Source: Hofstenia miamia
Lineage: Eukaryota > Xenacoelomorpha > Acoela
Length of the DNA: 64,000 nucleotides
Direction of reading: 5' to 3'
Assembly (NCBI GenBank): GCA_004352715.1
Contig: SCFE01000104.1
Coordinates: 530,276-594,275, forward strand
Position 1 is the stretch's first letter, and the number at the start of each line of letters is the position of its first letter. The translations under genes were made by a program, and so were the position numbers. The notes under the pieces were generated by a model. The model searched no databases. It was not told the DNA's origin and was given only the letters and a program-made list of their open reading frames with translations. Of this stretch, positions 1 to 9,474 are shown piece by piece.

Positions 1-208
1 TTTTGCGACTTGGCCTTCTTACCAATTGTCAAATATCATTTTGTACTGCCAATTAATTAATAGAAAAATTACTGCTTATAAATTGTACAAAATAATTAAC
101 TAATCATAATCATGTGTTTTTACAATTAATATTTATATCAAAATTCAGTCTGCTTTCATTCCTTTGTTTCTCTTAATTTGACCACACATGATTCTGAATT
201 ATGTTACA
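1..208 (-). repeat. Start of the 3' LTR of element A (truncated by window edge)
   Basis: Read on the minus strand, the LTR begins TGTAACATAATTC at base 208, directly after a purine-rich tract. The same 208 bases recur at 40421-40628 with about three differences by eye, where they end a full LTR. Only the first part (U3) of the LTR is visible because the window ends at base 1. Confidence 0.85.
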
Positions 209-218
209 CTCCCCCTCC
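209..218 (-). promoter_or_regulatory. Polypurine tract of element A
   Basis: The minus strand reads GGAGGGGGAG immediately before the TGTAACA start of the LTR. This is the position and composition of the plus-strand primer of LTR retroelements. It fixes both the orientation (minus) and the LTR boundary. Confidence 0.85.
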
Positions 219-225
219 AGCATAG

Positions 226-3200
226 CTAATTAAGGATTACAACTCTTTCTCCATGTACCATTTCGACCGCCTGTTTTATCATCATGTTCGCTTCCGGCAT
301 CTCCCATTCAGTCTTTTCATACTTTTCTTCTTTAGTTAGTTTCAACAGTACTTCCTTTTCTGTAGTCACCAATTTCTTATGTCTCAGAAACATCGGATTT
401 CTTAACTTGCTCAATATTGTGCACATACTTCGTAATTCGTTTAACTTTCCATTAAACTCTTCATAGTACTTCTCATATAGTTTCAGCCCTTTGATTGCTA
501 TCATCAATGTCATTATCGCATCTACTCTACTTGTGTGAGCTAACTCGGGCTTTATCATTGTGTTTGGGTAAAAGAACTCATAAGTAGATCTTAATGATTT
601 TGAAATAGACGCTTCATCATAGAATGCACTGATATTGTTACGTACCTCCTCTCTAGTTATTTGATCTGGGTCGTTTTTCCCCAGTCACACCATTGTTATT
701 ATCTCGACTCGACGCATCACATCATAATATTGATAAGTCGGGCTCCAGAGTTCACCCCACACTATGTCGTTTATTCCAGAGAATAACATGACCGTTTGCA
801 TCTCTCTTTTTTCAATCTCATTCCGCATTTTCTTTATTTGTGTATGTATGGCGTCGCCTTCACGATACAGGTCATACGGGGTAACTTCTCCTTCAATATA
901 CACTCTCTCTTTGTTATCATTTCATATTAATATGTCTTTTGATTTTCTATATCGTTCATCTCTGACAATCTTCTCTGCCTCTTCTAGTCTGTTTATGTAA
1001 GTATTTTCTTCATGCCAAAACGCTTTCACCAGCTTTTTGTTTTTCAATCACCATATCAGTAATAACATTGGAACTGAGATAGTTGGCGGTGGTGTACATT
1101 TTAATAATGTTGTCATCGTATGTTTCTCTATTTCTTCATATGAGCCTTCCATTTTGGATGTAGTCGCCATTCCAAACGTAGTGGGATAATTATTTTTACT
1201 TGTTTTAATGTTTTCCCAAAACACATTTGTTGGACCATGTTTCATTAGATTTGACGCCGTTTCAGCTTTTATAACAATTTTCAATGTTATACATTCTATG
1301 TTGACTGCCAATTGATTTTGCAGTTGTAGCATCTTTTTAATTTTTTGCTTCATAAACACTTCAGTACACAATATCTTTATCATTGATTTTGTTTCTTTTT
1401 CGTAAACTTCACCATAGGTTCTTTGCACTATGTCATCCGGGGTTAATGCGATCGTGTTGGTTTGTAATAAGATTTCTTCCATCCGCATCTCCTCTTGTGA
1501 CTTACTAACCATCTTGATAATTTCTATAGGTTGATTCTCATTATTTCTGACTTTTTAATAATTTTCGTGTATGCACACTGAGGATACTCGCGAATGTACT
1601 TCCTCATCTTTTGTGTAATCGTTTTGTTAACCTCTTTTCATTCAATTGCTTTGATAGTTTCCAGTGTGCTTTCACTCTCTCGCTTAATCAGATTACGTGT
1701 TGTTAGCAATGGTTGCTGCTTTAATGATTTTAATTTCATATTCAAAGTTGCACCCCACATGAATTTCTTGGCTTCGTCATTTAGTATATCTATCTCCACA
1801 GGATATATTCCTGTTTTGTTGGCAAGTTCTACCACACTCGGCCTACCTAACATGTGTTGTTGAGTGAGCAGCCTTGTATAAAATTTTTCGAACTTTTGTT
1901 GCACTTTTTTAGTCAGCGATAATGACAATATCTCCACGTACTGTAAAAGCCACTGTTTCACATTGACCAGTATAGGTGCTACTGCTATTTCATACTTTTT
2001 ATTTTTTGCCATGGCCTTCCGTTCTTTTCTTCTTATCGGTAATACTATCTTCTCATTGTTTGTTAAAGCTATACTTAAAATCCATATCAATGTCCGTGCT
2101 CTTATATGTGGCATGTTAACCTCTTTGAAAATCATGTTTCTGAAATTTCGTTTTGATTCCATCTTGTAAGCCTTTCAAATTTCCATTAACGCCATCTCGA
2201 CTGTTTTGTGATACGTCTTTATCGGCGATACAATGTCAATCTTCAGCCATTCTCCATGTACAGGTTTCTCAGTTTTCATTTCTCTCCACACATTCATGAT
2301 ACTTCTTAGATGTTCTGGTGTCTGGTTCATGCTACATTTTATGTACAGATTTCCTGTTTCTTCAAGGTTTTCTTTTATTCCAAGCATCTCCATGGTTTTT
2401 ACTTGATAATACATATCAATTGCTATTTTTGGCTCAACCATTATCCTCTCTGCCAGCGCGATGTTGTTTATTTGCAAATCCACATTAATCATTTCTGAGA
2501 TTGCTTCACTGCTTTTCTCCATTATAAAACCGTTTTCCAATTTTTCTTCCAAATTTTGTAGGAACTTTGGTACTTCTCCTTCTCGCATTCTGACTATTAT
2601 TATCACTTTTGTCTTGTATTGTTTAGCCATTCTCAGCGTCTCTTCAATATGTTCTTCAAAATTTTTCGATACCATTTCTGCTTGTTTGGTAAAGTACACC
2701 ATCATTAAGTATTCTTTGTCTAAATTCACCTGTTCACACTTTTCTATCAGTTTGTTTTTATTTCTGATTAGCTTTTGGACATCTTTCAACGTGAATTTTT
2801 CTTTGAACGTTATATGTACTGTGCTTTTGAAGTAAGGCTGATTAAACGTTTCTTTCATGTCTCTAGAATATGCTATAATTGTGTTGCACACTGGTCTGTT
2901 CTGTTTGTCGATTACGATTGGAATCACCGATACCTCTGTTTCTTTTGTTACTGAATTCTGTTGTAAGAAACGTTTTGTCTCCGGTGACAAATTATCCTGC
3001 GAACTATAGCGTATTTTTCTGTTCGCTATAAAGTATGGGTGGATTTTATCTTTCCCAATTTTCGTCATTCTGCTCTCTCGCTCCTCTGATCTAGACGATT
3101 TTGTTGTGGTCGACGATTGCCTGTGTGAGAACAGTTGTGAGCTGTGAGTAGTAAATGAACTGATTTCTTGAATATCCAGGTCGACGTATCGACCCCAGAC

Positions 3201-3773
3201 TTCAGTACCTGCTGCCTTTAATTGCAGTCGAGGACTTATTCTCGTAGCTTTGCACTCTCCGTCCTTTAATTGACTTCGAGTTCCGCTGGATCTGGGGGAG
3301 TGTTCAATTGATGAGCCAGATTTTTGATCCAACCTCACGCCCTTTAAATGACAATCTGTATCTTGACAATGGCCCTCTCTTATCTGCCTGCCCTTTAAAT
3401 GACATTTGGTGGAGGGTGATCTCTTTGGTGTTGTCTCCATCCTCATGCCCTTTAAATGACAATCAGATTGTGGAGATCTCTTTCGTTTTCTTCTTCATTT
3501 ATTTGTTGGTGTTAGTCTCTCCATCCTCATGCCCTTTAAATGACAATCGGATTGCGGAGATTTTCGTCACACTCGTCTTCTTCTATTCACCAGTGAAGAC
3601 TGCTCCATCCTCATGCCCCTTAATTGAAAATCAGATTGCGGAGACCTTGTGCTACCACCATGACTGCTAGAATTTTCTCCCCTCATCACGCCCTTTAAAT
3701 GACGATCAGATTTTGGAGATTTCCTGCGGATCCTTCTGCTCTTCAATGGTGATCTGCTGTTCGTCCTTTTCAT
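226..3773 (-). pseudogene. Third ORF (ORF3) of LTR element A, unknown function, decayed
   Basis: Lies downstream of integrase in the envelope position, but shows no signal peptide and no membrane segments, so an Env protein is unlikely. Open pieces at 3773-2175 and 2162-1638 share one frame; those at 1512-1048, 903-685 and 558-226 share another, separated by stops and at least one frameshift. It aligns piece by piece with the ORF3 of element B: shared landmarks are LSPET near the front, ANKT followed by WGAT in the middle, NQLAV followed by ECITLKI, LFSG(V/I)ND, and an ELAHTSR segment near the end. The N-terminal part holds eight in-frame HLKG/QLKD-type repeats. It begins inside the last ~68 bases of the integrase frame. 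The intact ancestor would be roughly 1,100-1,200 residues, which is unusually large for an extra retrotransposon gene. I do not recognise a catalytic domain. Confidence 0.7.
3214..3715 (-). repeat. Coding tandem repeats in ORF3 of element A
   Basis: Eight copies of a core read on the plus strand as CCCTTTAAATGAC (or close variants) start near 3214, 3262, 3340, 3391, 3448, 3532, 3616 and 3691. All the intervals (48, 78, 51, 57, 84, 84, 75) are multiples of three, so the repeat is kept in frame. On the minus strand each core encodes (C/R/S)(H/Q)LK(G/D), often followed by basic and methionine residues. The equivalent repeat in element B encodes HRQLEG. Confidence 0.75.
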
Positions 3774-5100
3774 TATCTAATCTAAATGGAGTTACTAAAT
3801 TTAAATCCCATATCTCTGGGTCATATTTATTTTTATTTTTTACAGCCCTCTGGGGCATTGTTCTTCTCTCGACTTCGTCATCTTCCTTCATAGGGTTGTA
3901 TTCCTCTTGAAATTCTTCCTCTGCTATGCTGTCGAGATCATTCATTTCACAATATATACCATCATCATTCTCTACAAATTTAAATTGTGCATCTTTATTT
4001 AATTCAGTTTGTTCTATGTCCTTTGTCGCCCTTTTTAAATTTTGAAAGTGTAAAATTCTACCATCACTTAATTTATAATTATTATTCAGTAATGTTTGTA
4101 TAATGACAAATGGCCCTGACCACTGTGTTTTTAATTTTCTTACTTGGCTTACGTCGTATGTTCTCAATAATGTGTATGCGTAAACCCTATCACCCTTCCT
4201 GTGCGGTTTTCCATAAATTTTCTTGTTAAAATTTCTCTGCTGTCTTATTGCAGACTTTTTCGTATTGTGACACATTGCTTCATGGATTCCCATTAATTGA
4301 TTTTTTATCTTCTTGATATATTCATTGTCTGGTTTGTCTGAAAAATCTCTGATCAATTTAATCATTGTTCTATTCAGGCGTTAGACAGCCCCATTCACTT
4401 GTGGGTGCTAAGCCATTGTTTTCTCTGTCATTATTTCCAACAGTTTTGCCATCTCTTCAAACAATTTACTTTCAAATTGCACACCTCTGTCAGATATTAT
4501 CACTTCCATAGGTCCAAATTTTAATATCCATTCTTTCATTATTTTTTCAGCCACTACTTTTGCTGTCGTGGAATCTAGTGGGATCATTCTTGCATACTTT
4601 GTAAAATTGTCCACTATCACCAAAATATATTGATACCCCTCATCGTCTTGTGACAATTTTTCCAGATCTACATGTACTATCTGATTCGGTGCAGTTGCTA
4701 TTATTTTTTCCAATGGCGCTGTTTGTCTCGGAAAGTGACTTTTATTATTTAACAGGCACGTAGTACACTTATTAATAACGTCCTCTACCACTTTTCTAAC
4801 TCCAATCGTTATAAGTCTTGCGTTAAATGTTTGTTCAGTTTGGATTATCCCAATATGTCCTTTTTCATGTGTTTTCCTTATCAGCTCCCTCTTGTAGTAT
4901 TCTGGAATCGCTATTCTTAGTGTTTTTCCATGTACATATAGTAACCCATTTTTATTTATTTTCCATGTGTATCTCTGGAAATAGCTGCTTGCTTCTTTAC
5001 TTATTTGTTCATTACTGTCTTCCAATTTTCTCCATATTTCCATCATTATCAAATCTGTTTTCTGTTTTTCAACAATTTCACTTTCGTTGATTTCTTGTAG
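3706..5100 (-). pseudogene. Integrase of element A (broken)
   Basis: A Ty3/Gypsy-type integrase. The N-terminal zinc-binding HHCC module is visible as HEKGH and CTTC near 4885-4760. The catalytic core follows, with the first Asp in HVDLE near 4665 and the second in ISDRG near 4493. The usual AYHPQ and NGAVERLNR blocks are interrupted by a TAG at 4408-4410 and a TAA at 4381-4383; the second stop replaces the catalytic Glu. Compared with element B, about 65 residues are missing just after LNRTMIKLIRDF. The C-terminal part (4365-3706) keeps the GDRVYAY and WSGPFVI chromo/SH3-like region. Homology stops near base 5100, so Gag, protease, RT and RNase H are absent. This copy cannot be active. Confidence 0.85.
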
Positions 5101-5324
5101 AATGATGCCAACTCAACGTGAGGGTGTTACTTAGAGAAAGCTATTACTTTTGTTAGATTAACCATGGATCTGAGTTGACACTTTTCCGTTTTCTCTCCTT
5201 TGTAATAAGTGTGCGGTTTATTAAACTAATTTAATATGCAAGAGCCTTTGTAGCTACTTAATTAACCCAACTTATTTAGGTAAAGCAGAGATCTTGGAAG
5301 ACAGGATCGACAATCAAAAGTAGA
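5101..5324. other. Unassigned sequence between element A and scaffold gap
   Basis: AT-rich sequence beyond the 5' breakpoint of element A and before the 1000-N gap. I see no coding signal, and no clear match to the LTRs elsewhere in the window. Confidence 0.5.
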
Positions 5325-6324
5325 NNNNNNNNNNNNNNNNNNNNNNNNNNNNNNNNNNNNNNNNNNNNNNNNNNNNNNNNNNNNNNNNNNNNNNNNNNNN
5401 NNNNNNNNNNNNNNNNNNNNNNNNNNNNNNNNNNNNNNNNNNNNNNNNNNNNNNNNNNNNNNNNNNNNNNNNNNNNNNNNNNNNNNNNNNNNNNNNNNNN
5501 NNNNNNNNNNNNNNNNNNNNNNNNNNNNNNNNNNNNNNNNNNNNNNNNNNNNNNNNNNNNNNNNNNNNNNNNNNNNNNNNNNNNNNNNNNNNNNNNNNNN
5601 NNNNNNNNNNNNNNNNNNNNNNNNNNNNNNNNNNNNNNNNNNNNNNNNNNNNNNNNNNNNNNNNNNNNNNNNNNNNNNNNNNNNNNNNNNNNNNNNNNNN
5701 NNNNNNNNNNNNNNNNNNNNNNNNNNNNNNNNNNNNNNNNNNNNNNNNNNNNNNNNNNNNNNNNNNNNNNNNNNNNNNNNNNNNNNNNNNNNNNNNNNNN
5801 NNNNNNNNNNNNNNNNNNNNNNNNNNNNNNNNNNNNNNNNNNNNNNNNNNNNNNNNNNNNNNNNNNNNNNNNNNNNNNNNNNNNNNNNNNNNNNNNNNNN
5901 NNNNNNNNNNNNNNNNNNNNNNNNNNNNNNNNNNNNNNNNNNNNNNNNNNNNNNNNNNNNNNNNNNNNNNNNNNNNNNNNNNNNNNNNNNNNNNNNNNNN
6001 NNNNNNNNNNNNNNNNNNNNNNNNNNNNNNNNNNNNNNNNNNNNNNNNNNNNNNNNNNNNNNNNNNNNNNNNNNNNNNNNNNNNNNNNNNNNNNNNNNNN
6101 NNNNNNNNNNNNNNNNNNNNNNNNNNNNNNNNNNNNNNNNNNNNNNNNNNNNNNNNNNNNNNNNNNNNNNNNNNNNNNNNNNNNNNNNNNNNNNNNNNNN
6201 NNNNNNNNNNNNNNNNNNNNNNNNNNNNNNNNNNNNNNNNNNNNNNNNNNNNNNNNNNNNNNNNNNNNNNNNNNNNNNNNNNNNNNNNNNNNNNNNNNNN
6301 NNNNNNNNNNNNNNNNNNNNNNNN
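5325..6324. other. Scaffold gap, exactly 1000 N
   Basis: A round 1000-N block is a conventional placeholder for a gap of unknown size. It ends in a (CT)n run. Any open frame read through it is meaningless. Confidence 0.95.
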
Positions 6325-6358
<34 letters not shown>

Positions 6359-6548
6359 TATATATGGATATATATATATATATATATGTATATATGGATA
6401 TACATATACATATATATATGTATATATGGATATACATATACATATACATATATGTATATATGGATATACATATACATATATGTATATATATATGTATATA
6501 CATATACATATATGTATATATATATATATGTATATACATATACATATA
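6325..6548. repeat. (CT)n then TA-rich microsatellite
   Basis: A (CT)n run is followed by TA repeats carrying regular GTATA, GGATA and CATATACA variants, so the tract has a higher-order period of a few tens of bases. It directly follows the endonuclease fragment of a LINE in the minus-strand sense. Confidence 0.9.
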
Positions 6549-7265
6549 CCACCACAATGAGGACCAGAGATTCGATCAGACCTTGAAATAACATTGTAGC
6601 TACTAGCATATGGAAATAGTTCTGAAGACAAAACTGTTGAATCAAGCCATGTTTCTGTAAAGCAGCATATTCGATGTGAATATAGATTTAGCAAGTTGTT
6701 CACTGAACGACATAAATCGCTTGATAAAAAGATTTGTTGCATCTAATTTATATCTACTGGCTAATAGTTTTTGACGATCCCATGAATTCTTGAAAGTTAT
6801 AACAAGAGGTCTCGTTTAGTATTATTTGATTTACCTCTTCCATCAAGTCCAGAAAAATCACCAATAAGATTATGTATAAATTTTGTCAAACTGTCAAAAT
6901 CATTTGTAAGACATTCTATATATTTCACATTAGTTTGTTGTGGCAGTCCAAAAAGCACCAAATCATTAGAATTTTGTTGTTTATGCAGCTCACTTGTATT
7001 TCGATTTTCTATATTAAATGATTGATTTTTACTTAATTTAGTAGAAAAATCAGATATCGAATTTACAAGCTTTTCAAATTGATTTTCAATGCCTTGATTC
7101 TTATTATTCATGTATTCAAACTGCTTATTTGATGTGTTATTAGATGTAACAATTGACTTTAAAGCATTTTGAGCTTCCCTATGGGATAGTTTCATGACCT
7201 GTATTTCTGTTAAACTTAGAATGTGTTCAACTTTACAAATGTCAAATCCATCTGGTAACAACCAT
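6549..7265 (-). pseudogene. Fragment of a CR1/Jockey-like LINE (ORF1 end and endonuclease start)
   Basis: The open piece at 7261-6797 has a polar, coiled-coil-like middle, then LVLFGLPQ, and ends in KRDLLL. After a one-base frameshift it continues as FKNSWDRQKLLASRYKL. This is the typical end of a LINE ORF1 RRM/C-terminal domain. The following frame (from 6742) contains [10 protein letters not shown] and later YNVISRSDR and a Gly pair, the signature of the N-terminal part of an AP-endonuclease-like domain. The joint between the two is compressed, so sequence has been lost there. The fragment is bounded on both sides by TA microsatellites, so neither end of the LINE is preserved. It is dead. 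Confidence 0.7.
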
Positions 7266-7312
7266 TGTATTATATTGTTAATTAAATTTAATTAACGTAT
7301 GCTAAAAAAATT

Positions 7313-7595
7313 TCCTACATATATATATATGTATATACAAATACACATATGTATATATATGTATATACATATAAATATATGTATATATATATGTATATAC
7401 ATATACATATATGTATATAAATGTATATACATATACATATATGTATATATATGTATATGCAAATGCATATATGTATATATATGTATATCCATATACATTT
7501 ATGTATATATATATGTATATACATATACATGTATGTATATATATATGTATATACATATACATATATGTATATATATAAATACATATACATATATG

Positions 7596-7637
<42 letters not shown>

Positions 7638-7642
7638 TATAT
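7313..7642. repeat. TA-rich microsatellite with ~30-bp higher-order unit
   Basis: Within the TA background a unit of about 30-32 bp, of the type ATGTATATATATGTATATAC plus CATATACATAT, recurs at least seven times. The unit is close to self-complementary. Long MYIYI-type open frames in it are artefacts of the repeat. Confidence 0.85.
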
Positions 7643-8290
7643 GAATCGGCGTATTTTTTCGCACTTGCTACTACATTCATGTATTTATAAAATATTTATT
7701 TCACGCTAAATGTTGCCTGAACAAACGATTGTTATATTTCCACATGCAGAACATAGACTTATTTCAACTTGCAACGCATATGTCGTATTCTGACTATATC
7801 AGTTTGGGAATGTTAGGACAACTAAAGCTTGGACGAATGTCTTAAATAATTTTCTAATGATTTTATTATCATTCATCGATATTTGAACCTAATTCTGCTA
7901 GCATTACTTTAAAGTAACAAATTGGTCTGTACACATTTTTGAAAAATTCTGTCCAAGCCTTTTAAGAAATTTTAAGAGCCCATATATTTACATATCTATG
8001 GGTTTGTGCTCGCTAATGTTATGATGAACATTTGTGCAAAAATCACTCTTGTTCCTGAAATTTTTTTCAATGAGAAATCTGAAAACATTCAAATTATCAG
8101 AGTATCAAATGTTCAGATAATCCAGGCTTATCGTTGTGTGTTACGAGAATTTTCAATTTGTTTTGTACAGAGCACAAGTTATATGGGGCATAAAAATCTA
8201 GAGTCCCAAAATTTCCAGTTTTTTTTAAATCATTATATCATGTTTTGCATTTTGAAATATATTAACGGATCTTGAAGGTTAAACTAAGTT

Positions 8291-8311
8291 TGGGGTAATT
8301 TTGTTACCCCA
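8291..8311. repeat. GGGGTAA hairpin, copy 1
   Basis: The sequence TGGGGTAATTTTGTTACCCCA is an inverted repeat, GGGGTAA/TTACCCC around a short T-rich loop. Near-identical hairpins occur at 8474-8495 and 9628-9646. Confidence 0.6.
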
Positions 8312-8473
8312 AGAACAACTAGAATAAGATTTTGATCTCAAACCAAATAGGAAGAATGTGATATTTTGTGACTTTTCCACATTTTTAAGTACTTTTTTTT
8401 CAACACAATATGGCAGCCATCCTAACTTTACTTATGTAGATTCAACAAAAACATTAATAAATTTAGACAAAGT

Positions 8474-8495
8474 TTGGGGTAACTTTGTTACACCC
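8474..8495. repeat. GGGGTAAC hairpin, copy 2
   Basis: Reads GGGGTAACTTTGTTACACCC. It is the same stem as the other copies with one inserted base in the right arm. The left flank (AAGTTTGGGG) also matches copy 1, so the two copies share more than the stem. Confidence 0.5.
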
Positions 8496-9363
8496 AAAAG
8501 AAATCAGTTTAAAGCTCCTTCTTTAGAATGGTTGCTACTTTGTTATAGTAATGCCATGGTTGAAAAACCCTAATGCTAAGATTTCATGAAAATTTAGGTA
8601 ATATTCATTTAGTACCCAAAAGACCATCTATATTGTAAACCTCCCTCTCACTTTTTGTATGCTATAATTTTTTTGTATATTTTAGTTGCTATATGAAGAA
8701 GACAATCTGCGAAAAAGCTGTCAATTTTAAAAGTCCAGCAATTTGAATTTAATATATATATGAGAAGCCAGGAGCTAGATAATATTGACAATCACAATGA
8801 AACCTTAAATATAGATGAGAATTCTCAATTTTGCAGAAAACATTGATGTAACAGTGGTGACATAGAAGAAATTTTGAATCTTCAAAGTTCTACTAGGAAG
8901 AGGAAAAGCAATTGGTTTATTAAGCAGATTTTGGACTTCAATTTCTAATAAAATAAACAACCCAGAGAGGAGAGAGCAATCTCGAAACATTATTCATAGT
9001 AATCTTGGTGCACCAAGTCATATACAAATTGTGATACCATTTTATCCTATAAATATGTTTATGGATGAAATGTAAGAGGACTGCTTTCGTTATTCAAAAG
9101 TGTAAACTCATCAAAATTGAGTGGGACTGATTCATTTAGTGATGCATTAAATTCCTTGGAAGCAAGTAGATAGACCTGCGCTTTAAGCATATATTTAATT
9201 GTATATAGTAGCTGGAAACGATAACAATAAATGTAGTCTAATTTGCTTGCTATATGTGAGAAATTTTCGTCAAACATAAATCACTCTTTTCTTGTTCATC
9301 TTAACCTGACAATCAATGAGTAACTATTACAATATCACGAGGCTGTTTAATATATTAGCGTTA

Positions 9364-9474
9364 AGCTTGGGGCAGGCTACCTCACAGGCTGCTTGCGAGA
9401 TGCGTGCCGACAATGGTTAAGTGTGAGTTTTGTAGAGGATAGCGGTTATAAATTTAACCTGCCCCCAGCTCTTG
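9364..9474 (+). repeat. Possible degenerate tRNA-derived SINE head or small inverted-repeat element
   Basis: The ends AGCTTGGGGCAGG and CCTGCCCCCAGCT are near-perfect inverted repeats. Between them ATGGTTAAGTGTG resembles a pol III A box, and GCGGTTATAAATT sits where a B box would be, but it is too degenerate to be certain. There is no clean cloverleaf, so I do not call a tRNA gene. Confidence 0.25.

Larger units (their letters stand above)
7643..9363. other. Intergenic, no gene recognised
   Basis: AT-rich DNA with short open frames at most about 90 codons that resemble no family I know. It holds two of the three GGGGTAAC hairpins listed separately. No splice-framed coding exon stands out. 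Confidence 0.5.

Noticed and set aside
3214-3715. Regular repeats with variable spacers resembling a CRISPR array
   Set aside because: The host is eukaryotic, spacings vary (48-84) but are always multiples of three, and the repeats are translated in an ORF.
5276-6742. Very long open frame on the minus strand
   Set aside because: It reads through 1000 N and a TA microsatellite; only the last part (LINE endonuclease piece) is real.
7292-7709. Overlapping MYIYIYI-type open frames on both strands
   Set aside because: They are translations of a TA microsatellite, which has no stops in several frames.
9364-9474. tRNA gene
   Set aside because: No cloverleaf can be drawn and the B box is too degenerate; kept only as a low-confidence repeat.
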